Part shown: positions 7,950 through 16,047 of the stretch, piece after piece
Layout of the letters: each line of letters opens with the position of its first letter
How positions within the stretch are numbered: position 1 is the stretch's first letter
NCBI RefSeq assembly: GCF_005144415.1
Contig: NZ_SWJE01000010.1
Location: 124,001 to 188,000, forward strand
From: Trinickia terrae
GTDB taxonomy: Bacteria > Pseudomonadota > Gammaproteobacteria > Burkholderiales > Burkholderiaceae
DNA length: 64,000 nt
Direction: 5' to 3'
Notes under the pieces: model-generated
What the model was told of the DNA's origin: nothing
Seen by the model: only the letters and a program-made list of their open reading frames with translations
The model's database searches: none
Program-made: the position numbers and the translations under genes

Positions 7950-8591
7950 GTGCAGCTTCATAGCTTTTTCAACAGCTCGACCTCCTGGCGCGTGCGGATC
8001 GCGCTCGCGCTCAAGGGGCTCTCATACGACTATCTGCCGGTCGACATCCGTGCGGGCGCGCATCGCGCGCCGGACTATGTCGACCATGTCAATCCGTCGG
8101 CAGCGGTGCCCGCGCTCGTCGAAGACGGCTTTCACCTTGGACAGTCGCTCGCCATCATCGAATGGCTGGACGCGCGCTATCCCGAGCCCCGGCTGATTCC
8201 GCCGGAGCTCGACGCACGGGTGCGGGTGCTCGAACTCTCGTATCTGATCGCGTGCGACATCCATCCGGTCAACAACCTGCGCGTGCTGCGCTACCTGCAG
8301 GACGTGCTCGGCATGACGCCGGATCAGAAGGATGCGTGGTACCGGCACTGGATCGAGCAAGGCATGGCGGGAGTGGAACGCTTGCTCGCGCGATATGGCT
8401 TCGGACCGTGGTGCTTCGGCGCACAACCGACGCTGGCCGATTGCTGCCTCGTGCCGCAAATCGGGAACGCGCAGCGGATGGGCTGCGATCTCTCCGCCTA
8501 CCCGCGCAGTTTGGCGGTTTACCGGCACGCGATCGAACACCCCGCGTTCGAGCTTGCACGGCCGGCGCGCCAGCCGGATTACAAGGCTTGA
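7950..8591 (+). CDS. Maleylpyruvate isomerase (zeta-class GST-like)
   Basis: A 213-residue glutathione-S-transferase fold protein. The N-terminal thioredoxin domain holds the zeta-class motif NSSTSWRVRIALALKG (residues 7-22), followed by NPSAAVPALVEDG with the conserved cis-proline and GQSLAIIEWLD; the C-terminal helical domain has QPTLADCCLVPQ. It isomerises maleylpyruvate to fumarylpyruvate, using glutathione in characterised relatives such as NagL. The start codon appears to be GTG at 7950; no ATG fits the conserved N-terminus. Within the cluster it supplies the step between the dioxygenase and the hydrolase. Confidence 0.93.
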   Translation: MQLHSFFNSSTSWRVRIALALKGLSYDYLPVDIRAGAHRAPDYVDHVNPSAAVPALVEDGFHLGQSLAIIEWLDARYPEPRLIPPELDARVRVLELSYLIACDIHPVNNLRVLRYLQDVLGMTPDQKDAWYRHWIEQGMAGVERLLARYGFGPWCFGAQPTLADCCLVPQIGNAQRMGCDLSAYPRSLAVYRHAIEHPAFELARPARQPDYKA

Positions 8592-8613
8592 TGCCTAAGT
8601 TGAGGAGACAAGC

Positions 8614-9822
8614 ATGAGCGAGACAACCAAAAGCACGCGCCGCGTGATCGTGGTCGGCGGCGGCATCGGCGGCCTCGCCGCGGCGCTTGCGCTGGCCCGG
8701 CAGAACATCGGCGTCGAACTGCTGGAACAGGCGCCCGAGATCGGCGAGATCGGCGCTGGCATCCAGCTCGCGGCGAACGCCTTCAACGCGCTCGACGCGC
8801 TCGGCGTGGGCGAGGCGACGCGCCGTCGCGCGGTGTTTACCGACTATCTGAAGCTGATGGACGCTGTCGACGCCAGCGAGGTCGTGCGAATCGACGTAGG
8901 CGCGCCGTACCGTCAGCGCTTCGGCAACCCCTATGCCGTGATCCATCGCGCGGATATCCATCTGTCGATCCTCGAAGCGGTTCGATCGAGTCCGCTGATC
9001 CGGTTTCGCACCAACACGCAAGTGCAAGCGATCGAGCAGGACGAAAGCGGCGCGACCGTCATCGATCAACGCGGCACCCGGTACCGGGCCGATGCGGTCA
9101 TCGGCTGCGATGGCGTCAAATCCGTCGTGCGCGCCGCGATGATCGGCGACGAGCATCATGTGACCGGGCACGTCGTCTATCGCGCCGTGGTCGACGTGGC
9201 GAACATGCCGGCCGATCTCCGCATCAATGCGCCGGTGGTATGGGCCGGACCGCATTGCCACCTGGTGCACTACCCGTTGCGCGGCGGCCAGCAGTACAAC
9301 CTCGTCGTGACGTTCCACAGCCGGCAACAAGAGCAATGGGGCGTCACCGACGGCAGCAAGGAAGAAGTGCTTTCGTATTTCGACGGGATCCACCCGCTGC
9401 CGCATCAGATGCTGGACCGCCCGACTTCGTGGAAGCGCTGGGCGACGGCCGACCGCGAGCCCGTCGAGCGCTGGAGCATCGGCCGTGTCACGTTGCTCGG
9501 CGACGCGGCGCATCCCATGACGCAGTACCTCGCGCAAGGCGCCTGTCAGGCGCTCGAGGATGCAGTCACGCTCGGGGCGGCCATCGAAGCCGCCGGCGGC
9601 GACTTCGCCGCCGCGTTCGCGCTGTACGAACGAGCCCGCATTCCGCGTACGGCGCGCGTGCTGTATTCGGCTCGGGAGATGGGCCGGATCTATCATGCGA
9701 AGGGTGTCGAGCGTCTCGTGCGCAATTCTCTGTGGACAGGCCGCACGCAGGAGCAGTTCTACGACGCGCTGCACTGGCTGCACGGATGGCGTGCCGAGGA
9801 CGCGCTGAAAGGCGTTATCTGA
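8614..9822 (+). CDS. 3-hydroxybenzoate 6-monooxygenase (FAD-dependent)
   Basis: A 402-residue class A flavoprotein monooxygenase. It shows the dinucleotide motif GGGIGG at residues 14-19, the central GCDGVKSVVR (DG motif) and GDAAHPMTQYLAQGACQALEDA-type GD region near residue 295, plus IGAGIQLAANA that is typical of salicylate- and 3-hydroxybenzoate hydroxylases. Because the operon partner is a gentisate dioxygenase, the product is most likely gentisate. That points to 3-hydroxybenzoate 6-hydroxylation rather than salicylate 1-hydroxylation, which would give catechol. It closes the four-gene set 22 bp after the isomerase; a terminator-like hairpin follows. Confidence 0.9.
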   Translation: MSETTKSTRRVIVVGGGIGGLAAALALARQNIGVELLEQAPEIGEIGAGIQLAANAFNALDALGVGEATRRRAVFTDYLKLMDAVDASEVVRIDVGAPYRQRFGNPYAVIHRADIHLSILEAVRSSPLIRFRTNTQVQAIEQDESGATVIDQRGTRYRADAVIGCDGVKSVVRAAMIGDEHHVTGHVVYRAVVDVANMPADLRINAPVVWAGPHCHLVHYPLRGGQQYNLVVTFHSRQQEQWGVTDGSKEEVLSYFDGIHPLPHQMLDRPTSWKRWATADREPVERWSIGRVTLLGDAAHPMTQYLAQGACQALEDAVTLGAAIEAAGGDFAAAFALYERARIPRTARVLYSAREMGRIYHAKGVERLVRNSLWTGRTQEQFYDALHWLHGWRAEDALKGVI

Positions 9823-9851
9823 CACGCGACTAAGGGAAACTCGCCCGGGGC

Positions 9852-9884
9852 AAAAAAAATGGCGCCACGGTTAAGTGGCGCCAT
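9852..9884 (-). terminator. Intrinsic terminator, strongest on the minus strand
   Basis: ATGGCGCCAC at 9859-9868 pairs perfectly with GTGGCGCCAT at 9875-9884 around a 6-nt loop. Read on the minus strand, the 10-bp GC-rich stem is followed by eight U residues (from A-run 9852-9859), the textbook form. It begins inside the stop codon of the small minus-strand gene at 9884. On the plus strand it may also help stop the gentisate operon, though no T-run follows there. Confidence 0.85.
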
Positions 9885-10117
9885 CAAAAAGTTCTAGCCA
9901 TTCCGAGGGCCGTGCTAGAACCTGAGAGACGTGATTCGAATGTCGCCGCGAACTCGCGCAGCGAAGGCCCTGCGAAGCAGACTGCAAACACGCCGCGCGC
10001 CCCTTCTGAGACCTCAATCCGAAATCGGGTTCCATTTTTTCCGGTTACGCTGACCAAGTCAAGCAAATTCTCAGGCAATTTGTTCAGCCCGCGCGTCACT
10101 TTGCCTCGAAATTTCAT
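9884..10117 (-). CDS. Small hypothetical protein (77 aa) ending in a terminator
   Basis: A 77-residue basic protein (MKFRGKVTRGLNKLPENLLD at the N-terminus, then NGTRFRIEVSEGARGVFAVCF). I do not recognise a family. Support for a real gene: an ATG start, an even spread of charged and hydrophobic residues, and a canonical intrinsic terminator whose stem starts at the stop codon. Against it: no convincing ribosome site before the ATG, and base usage less GC-biased at third positions than neighbours. It is divergent from the IclR regulator across 115 bp. It could alternatively be the decayed end of an old gene that kept its terminator. Confidence 0.45.
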   Translation of the reverse strand: MKFRGKVTRGLNKLPENLLDLVSVTGKNGTRFRIEVSEGARGVFAVCFAGPSLREFAATFESRLSGSSTALGMARTF

Positions 10118-10232
10118 AATGAGAAACTGAAATTTGGCTTAGCTTGTACGCTTGAGCACGAAATGCAATAAATGCGACCGTAACGCGCATGCGAGTCCAA
10201 AAATGAAATAAAGTTTCAGAAAAGATGACCGC

Positions 10233-11078
10233 ATGCTCACCATGTCCACCCCCTCTCGCAAACCGGGCGCCGCCAACGAACCCCGCGACAAAGAAGGCTC
10301 CGGCGACGAAGTCACCGCACTGGCCCGCGGCCTCACCGTTTTGCGCCGAATCGCCGCAGCCGACGCGCCGGTCAGCAACCGCGAGCTGACCGAGCTCACT
10401 GGCATCCCCAAGCCCACGGTCTCGCGCATCACGGCGACGCTCGTCAACGCGGGCTTCCTGTTCCAGCTCCCGGATAGCGAGCGCTTCGTGCTGACGGCGT
10501 CGGTGCTCGAGCTCTCCAACGGATTCCTGCGCAATTTCGACATCCGCTCGCGCTCGCGGCCGTTCCTGATCGAGCTGGCGGAGAAGACCTCGCTGTCCGT
10601 GCACCTGGCGGTGCGCGACCGGCTCGACATGGTCGTCATCGACTCGATCCGGCCGCGCTCGGCGATCCTGGTCTCGCGCCTCGAAGTCGGCTCGCGGATG
10701 GACTTGACGCGCACCGCCGTCGGCCGTGCCTACATGGCGGCACTCCCGCCCGCCGACCTCGACGCGCTGCTGACGGGTCTGCAGACGGCGTCGGGCGACG
10801 ACTGGCCCCACATCCATGCCCGCATCACGAAAACACTCCAGGAAACGCGCGCGAACGGCTTCGCGATCGCGACGAGCGAGTGGTACGAAGGTCTCAACGC
10901 GGTCGCTGCCGGCTTCGTCGGGCCGACCGGCACGCGCTACTCGGTGAACTGCGGCGGCGCCGCGCACATGTGCCCGCGCGAATGGCTGATCGAGCACGCG
11001 GTGCCCGCGCTCCTCGAATGCGTCGGGAAGATCATGCGCGAGATCGGCGGCTCGCCGGGCTACCGGCTCGACAACTGA
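10233..11078 (+). CDS. IclR-family transcriptional regulator
   Basis: A 281-residue IclR protein. The N-terminal winged helix reads LARGLTVLRRIAAADAPVSN, then TELTGIPKPTVSRITATLVNAGFL (residues 30-80 or so). The C-terminal ligand domain has VVIDSIRPRSAI, LDLTRTAVGRAYMAALP-like positions (DLTRTAVGRAY) and ends in a glycine-rich NCGGAA strand. Residue 4 is another methionine (ATG 10242), which could be the true start. The gene stands alone between the gentisate block and mdtABC; IclR proteins often control aromatic catabolism, so the gentisate cluster is a candidate target, but a LysR gene is closer. Confidence 0.9.
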   Translation: MLTMSTPSRKPGAANEPRDKEGSGDEVTALARGLTVLRRIAAADAPVSNRELTELTGIPKPTVSRITATLVNAGFLFQLPDSERFVLTASVLELSNGFLRNFDIRSRSRPFLIELAEKTSLSVHLAVRDRLDMVVIDSIRPRSAILVSRLEVGSRMDLTRTAVGRAYMAALPPADLDALLTGLQTASGDDWPHIHARITKTLQETRANGFAIATSEWYEGLNAVAAGFVGPTGTRYSVNCGGAAHMCPREWLIEHAVPALLECVGKIMREIGGSPGYRLDN

Positions 11079-11451
11079 GCCCGGGGCGCACCGGCGCCGA
11101 CGCACTCTGTAACGCTCGTAACTGCTTGAAAAATACCGCTCTGGACTGGACCCGAGGCCCCATCGTACGATCATGCTTTCCGCGCGGCAGCCACGACATG
11201 GCACCGCGCACCGCCGCTCTTTGCTCCGCCGAAACACCGCCCCGCACGCCTCGCGCACGAGGCGCACCGCCAGCGCCGTCGCACCTCAGGCGAACATCGC
11301 ACTTTTAGCGTCTGTTCATGTTCCTCGCCTGGCATCGCGAATTCAGCCAGCCTGTGTGTCCTGCGCACAGGCCGCCCGCGATGCGCCCTCGACAGGCGCG
11401 TTCCGCATCGCGCGGGTTTCGACGCCTCCACACACGCTACTCATCGAACCG
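11079..11451 (+). other. Leader region before mdtA, no gene seen
   Basis: 373 bp between the IclR stop and the mdtA start. The mdtA frame is open back to 11173, but the extension is Arg/Ala-rich without an envelope signal and is better seen as untranslated leader. A small inverted repeat (CCTGTG/CACAGG) lies at about 11351-11371. No promoter could be fixed. Confidence 0.4.
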
Positions 11452-12849
11452 ATGGACGAACAAGAAAACGTCACCGAAACGCAACGCTCCCTGACGCCCG
11501 TGAAGACCCCGCCCGGCGTCGAACCGGCCGTGGCCCGGGGCCGCTCGCCGCGCCGCAGGCTCGCCTCGCTCGTCGTCGCCGTGCTGATCGCGGCGGGCGT
11601 GATCGCCTGGTGGCATCCGTGGAGCAGCACGAGTCCCGACGGCGCGGGTGGCCCCCCGGGCGCGCCGCATGCCGGCCGCGGCGGGCCCGGCGGCTTCCCG
11701 AACCAGCCGCAGCCGGTGCAAGCGGCGGCCGTCACGCAAGGCGACATGCCGATCGTGCTCAACGCGCTCGGCACCGTTACGCCGCTCGCCACGGTGACGG
11801 TCAAGACGCAGCTCTCGGGCACGCTCCAGACAGTCGAGTTCCAGGAAGGCCAGATGGTCAGGAAGGGCGACGTGCTCGCGCAGATCGACCCGCGCCCCTA
11901 TCAGATCTCGCTCGCCAACGCCGAAGGGACGCTCACCAAGGACCAAGCGCTCCTGCAGACGGCGCGCATCGACCTGAAGCGCTACCAGACGCTGCTCGCG
12001 CAGGACTCGATCGCGAGCCAGCAGGTCGACACGCAGGCCTCGCTCGTCAAGCAGTACGAAGGCCAGGTGAAGTCCGACCAGGCGAACATCGACACCTACA
12101 AGCTCGACCTGACCTATGCGCGCATCACGGCGCCGGTGTCGGGGCGCGTCGGCCTGCGCCAGGTCGATCCGGGCAACTACGTGACGCCGGGCGACACCAG
12201 CGGCATCGTCGTCATCACCCAGCTGCAGCCGATCAGCGTGATCTTCACGACCTCGGAAGACAACCTGCCCGCGATCATGAAGCAGACGAGGGGCGGCGCG
12301 AAGCTCTCGACCACCGCCTACGACCGCAACAACGCCAAGCCGCTCGAAACCGGCCATCTCGACACCTTCGACAACCAGATCGACACGGCCACGGGCACCG
12401 TCAAGCTGCGCGCGCTGTTCGAGAACGACGACCTGATGCTGTTCCCGAATCAGTTCGTCAATGCGCGCCTGCTCGTCGACACGATCCACGACGCGGTGAT
12501 CGTGCCGACCTCGGCGGTGCTCAACGGCTCGAGCGGGCCGTTCGTCTATGTGGTGAAGCCCGACAACACCGTCACCGTGCGGCAGATCAAGACCGGCCCC
12601 GTCGACGGCGAGCGCACGAGCGTCGCCTCGGGTCTCGCGCCGGGCGAGCGCGTGGTCACTGACGGCTCGGACCGCCTGAAGGAAGGCGCGAAGGTCACGA
12701 TCCCACGCGCAAGCGGGGACGGCCAGCGTCCTCAGGTTGCGTCCGGTGCGTCCGGTGCGCACGCGCGCGGCGCCTCGGGTGCGGCGGCGGCCTCGGGCGC
12801 GCTTCACGGCCGCCGCAAGCCCGCGCAAGCAAGCGGCGCCAGCCAATAA
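11452..12849 (+). CDS. mdtA: RND efflux periplasmic adaptor (membrane fusion protein), MdtA-like
   Basis: A 465-residue adaptor. Residues 1-38 are cytoplasmic and basic, followed by one membrane segment (LASLVVAVLIAAGVIAWW). A Gly/Pro-rich linker leads to the lipoyl/barrel-sandwich halves: VTVKTQLSGTLQTVEFQEGQ, then DLTYARITAPVSGRVGLRQV. A beta-barrel follows, with AVIVPTSAVLNGSSG near the end. The C-terminus carries an unusual Ala/Ser/Gly tail (residues ~425-465). In MdtABC the adaptor bridges the inner-membrane pump and an outer-membrane channel and helps export bile-salt-like compounds, novobiocin and others. It lies 26 bp upstream of mdtB. No outer-membrane channel gene is present in the window. 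Confidence 0.92.
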   Translation: MDEQENVTETQRSLTPVKTPPGVEPAVARGRSPRRRLASLVVAVLIAAGVIAWWHPWSSTSPDGAGGPPGAPHAGRGGPGGFPNQPQPVQAAAVTQGDMPIVLNALGTVTPLATVTVKTQLSGTLQTVEFQEGQMVRKGDVLAQIDPRPYQISLANAEGTLTKDQALLQTARIDLKRYQTLLAQDSIASQQVDTQASLVKQYEGQVKSDQANIDTYKLDLTYARITAPVSGRVGLRQVDPGNYVTPGDTSGIVVITQLQPISVIFTTSEDNLPAIMKQTRGGAKLSTTAYDRNNAKPLETGHLDTFDNQIDTATGTVKLRALFENDDLMLFPNQFVNARLLVDTIHDAVIVPTSAVLNGSSGPFVYVVKPDNTVTVRQIKTGPVDGERTSVASGLAPGERVVTDGSDRLKEGAKVTIPRASGDGQRPQVASGASGAHARGASGAAAASGALHGRRKPAQASGASQ

Positions 12850-12875
12850 CGCAACGCCGAACACGCTGATACCGC

Positions 12876-15800
12876 ATGAATCCATCCCGCGCCTTCATCC
12901 TGCGCCCGGTCGGCACCGCCCTTCTGATGGCGGCCATCATGCTGGTCGGGCTCGTCGCCCTGCGCTTCCTGCCGATCTCCGCGCTGCCCGAGGTCGACTA
13001 CCCCACGATCCAGGTCCAGACCTTCTACCCGGGCGCGAGCCCCGACGTGATGACCTCGTCGGTCACCGCGCCGCTCGAGCGGCAGTTCGGGCAGATGCCG
13101 TCGCTCAACCAGATGTCGTCGCAAAGCTCGGCGGGCTCGTCGGTCATCACGCTGCAGTTCAGCCTCGACCTGCCGCTCGACATCGCCGAGCAGGAAGTGC
13201 AGGCCGCCATCAACGCGGCCGGCAACCTGCTGCCGTCGGACCTGCCCGCGCCGCCGATCTATGCGAAGGTGAATCCGGCCGACGCGCCGATCCTCACGCT
13301 CGCGATCACCTCGAACACGACGCCGCTCACCGAGATCCAGGATCTCGCAGATACCCGTCTCGCGCAGAAGATCTCGCAGGTGGCGGGCGTGGGCCTCGTC
13401 TCCATCAGCGGCGGGCAGCGGCCCGCCGTGCGCATTCAGGCCAACCCGCTCGCGCTCGCCTCGTACGGCCTGAACCTCGACGACCTGCGCACGACGATCT
13501 CGAACCTCAACGTCAATACGCCGAAGGGCAACTTCGACGGCCCGACGCGCGCCTACACGATCAACGCCAACGACCAGCTGACCGACGCAAGCGCCTATCA
13601 GAGCGCCGTGATCGCCTACAAGAACGGCCGGCCGGTGATGCTGACCGACGTCGCGAAGATCGTCGACGGCGCGGAGAACACCAAGCTCGGCGCCTGGGTC
13701 GGCATGCGGAACGCCGGCGGTCCGGCGGCCGGCGAAGCGTCGGCCAAACCGTCGGTCGAGCCCGCGATCATCCTGAACGTGCAGCGCCAGCCGGGCGCGA
13801 ACGTGATCCAGGTCGTCGACAGCATCAAGGCGCTCCTGCCGCAATTGCAGGCGTCGCTGCCGGCGTCGCTCGACGTGAAGGTGGTCACCGACCGCACCAC
13901 CACGATCCGCGCCTCGGTGCGCGACGTGCAGTTCGAGCTGGCGATGTCGGTCGTGCTCGTCGTGCTCGTGATGTACCTGTTCCTCGCCAACATCTACGCG
14001 ACGATCATCCCGAGCCTGTCGGTGCCGCTCTCGCTGATCGGTACGCTCGCGGTGATGTACCTGTACGGCTTCTCGCTGGATAACCTCTCGCTGATGGCGC
14101 TCACGATCGCGACCGGCTTCGTGGTCGACGACGCGATCGTGATGATCGAGAACATCGCGCGCTACGTCGAGGAAGGCGACACGGCGCTCGAAGCGGCGCT
14201 GAAGGGCTCCAAGCAGATCGGCTTCACGATCATCTCGCTGACGGTGTCGCTGATCGCGGTGCTGATTCCGCTGCTCTTCATGGGCGACGTGGTCGGGCGC
14301 CTGTTCCACGAGTTCGCGATCACGCTCGCGGTGACGATCGTGATCTCGGCCGTGGTCTCCCTCACGCTCGTGCCGATGATGTGCGCGAAGCTGCTGCGCC
14401 ATACGCCGCCGAAGGGAAGCGGCAGCTTCGAGGCGAAAGTGCATGCGTTCATCGACTACGTGATCGGTCGCTACGCGGTGGCGCTGCGCTGGGTGCTGGA
14501 CCACCATCGCTCGACGCTCGTCGTCGCGGTCCTCACGCTCGTGCTGACCGGCGTGCTCTACGCGGTGATTCCGAAGGGCTTCTTCCCCGTGCAGGACACG
14601 GGCGTGATCCAGGCGATCACGCAGGCGCCGCAATCGGTCTCGTACGGGTCGATGGCCGAGCGCCAGCAGGCGCTCGCTTCAGTGATCATGAAGAACCCGG
14701 ACGTCGAGAGCCTCACCTCGTTCATCGGCGTCGACGGCAGCAACATCACGTTGAACAGCGGCCGCATGCTGATCAACCTGAAGCCGCGCGACGACCGCAA
14801 GAAGACCGCGAGCGCGATCATCCGCGACATCCAGGCCGATGTCGCGCACGTTCCGGGCGCGTCGCTCTACATGCAGCCGGTGCAGGACCTGACGATCGAT
14901 TCCACGGTGAGCCCGACGCAGTACCAGTTCATGCTGACCGACCCGAACGCCGCCGAGTTCGCGACCTGGGTGCCGAAGCTCGTCGAGCGCTTGAAAGAGG
15001 CCCCCGAGCTCGCCGACGTCGCCACCGATCTGCAAGAAAACGGCCAGTCGGTCTACGTGGAGATCGACCGCGCGACCGCGGCGCGCTTCGGCATCACGCC
15101 GGCCACGGTCGACAACGCGCTCTACGACGCGTTCGGCCAGCGCATCGTCTCGACGATCTTCACGCAGTCGAACCAGTACCGCGTGATCCTCGAAGCCGAG
15201 CCGACGCAGCAGCACTACGTCGAGTCGCTGAAATCGATCTACCTGCCGTCGTCGACTGCGTCGGGCGGACAGGTGCCGCTCTCGTCGATCGCGAAGTTCA
15301 TCGAGCGCCCCGCCCCGCTGCTCGTCACGCACCTGAGCCAGTTCCCGGCCACCACGGTCTCGTTCAACCTCGCGCCCGGCGCCTCCCTCGGCGCGGCCGT
15401 CAAGGCGATCGACCAGGCCGAGAAGGACATCGGCCTGCCCGCCTCGTTCCAGACGCGCTTCCAGGGCGCGGCGCTCGCGTTCCAGGCCTCGCTCGCCAAC
15501 GAGCTGTTCCTGATCCTGGCGGCGATCGTCACGATGTACATCGTGCTCGGCGTGCTCTACGAGAGCTTCATCCATCCGATCACGATCCTTTCGACGCTGC
15601 CTTCGGCGGGCGTCGGCGCGCTGCTCGCGCTGATGATCTCCGGCCACGATCTCGACATCATCGGGATCATCGGCATCGTGCTCTTGATCGGCATCGTGAA
15701 GAAGAACGCGATCATGATGATCGACTTCGCGCTCGATGCCGAGCGCGTGGAAGGCAAGCCGCCGCGCGAGGCGATCTACCAGGCGTGCCTGCTGCGCTTC

Positions 15801-16043
15801 AGGCCGATCCTGATGACGACGATGGCGGCGCTCCTGGGCGCCTTGCCGCTGATGCTCGGCACCGGCTCGGGCTCGGAGCTGCGCCAGCCGCTCGGTATTG
15901 CGATCGCGGGCGGCCTTATCGTGAGCCAGCTGCTCACGCTGTTCACGACGCCCGTGATCTATCTCGGCTTCGATTCGCTGGCGCGGCGCATTCGCGAGCG
16001 CTTCCAGGGCGGGTCTCAACCAGCCACGGACGCGGGAGCATGA
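12876..16043 (+). CDS. mdtB: RND efflux pump inner-membrane subunit MdtB
   Basis: A 1055-residue resistance-nodulation-division transporter. It starts with [22 protein letters not shown] (first membrane helix) and [15 protein letters not shown], the standard RND opening; the TM4 region [16 protein letters not shown] carries the two aspartates of the proton relay, and [15 protein letters not shown] marks TM10. Two large periplasmic domains separate the helices. In E. coli MdtB and MdtC form a heterotrimer in which MdtB conducts protons and MdtC binds drug. Length is close to E. coli MdtB (1040). It is 4 bp upstream of mdtC, so translation is probably coupled. Confidence 0.95.
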   Translation: MNPSRAFILRPVGTALLMAAIMLVGLVALRFLPISALPEVDYPTIQVQTFYPGASPDVMTSSVTAPLERQFGQMPSLNQMSSQSSAGSSVITLQFSLDLPLDIAEQEVQAAINAAGNLLPSDLPAPPIYAKVNPADAPILTLAITSNTTPLTEIQDLADTRLAQKISQVAGVGLVSISGGQRPAVRIQANPLALASYGLNLDDLRTTISNLNVNTPKGNFDGPTRAYTINANDQLTDASAYQSAVIAYKNGRPVMLTDVAKIVDGAENTKLGAWVGMRNAGGPAAGEASAKPSVEPAIILNVQRQPGANVIQVVDSIKALLPQLQASLPASLDVKVVTDRTTTIRASVRDVQFELAMSVVLVVLVMYLFLANIYATIIPSLSVPLSLIGTLAVMYLYGFSLDNLSLMALTIATGFVVDDAIVMIENIARYVEEGDTALEAALKGSKQIGFTIISLTVSLIAVLIPLLFMGDVVGRLFHEFAITLAVTIVISAVVSLTLVPMMCAKLLRHTPPKGSGSFEAKVHAFIDYVIGRYAVALRWVLDHHRSTLVVAVLTLVLTGVLYAVIPKGFFPVQDTGVIQAITQAPQSVSYGSMAERQQALASVIMKNPDVESLTSFIGVDGSNITLNSGRMLINLKPRDDRKKTASAIIRDIQADVAHVPGASLYMQPVQDLTIDSTVSPTQYQFMLTDPNAAEFATWVPKLVERLKEAPELADVATDLQENGQSVYVEIDRATAARFGITPATVDNALYDAFGQRIVSTIFTQSNQYRVILEAEPTQQHYVESLKSIYLPSSTASGGQVPLSSIAKFIERPAPLLVTHLSQFPATTVSFNLAPGASLGAAVKAIDQAEKDIGLPASFQTRFQGAALAFQASLANELFLILAAIVTMYIVLGVLYESFIHPITILSTLPSAGVGALLALMISGHDLDIIGIIGIVLLIGIVKKNAIMMIDFALDAERVEGKPPREAIYQACLLRFRPILMTTMAALLGALPLMLGTGSGSELRQPLGIAIAGGLIVSQLLTLFTTPVIYLGFDSLARRIRERFQGGSQPATDAGA

Positions 16044-16047
16044 TGCG

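Noticed and set aside
11173..11451. In-frame N-terminal extension of mdtA
   Set aside because: The extension is Arg/Ala/Ser-rich and would place the membrane anchor more than 130 residues from the N-terminus; ATG 11452 gives the normal adaptor layout.
12804..14633. A 609-codon open frame on the minus strand inside mdtB
   Set aside because: It is antisense to a clear RND transporter, is made almost only of Arg/His/Asp/Glu/Val as expected from the complement of a high-GC gene, and has no domain.
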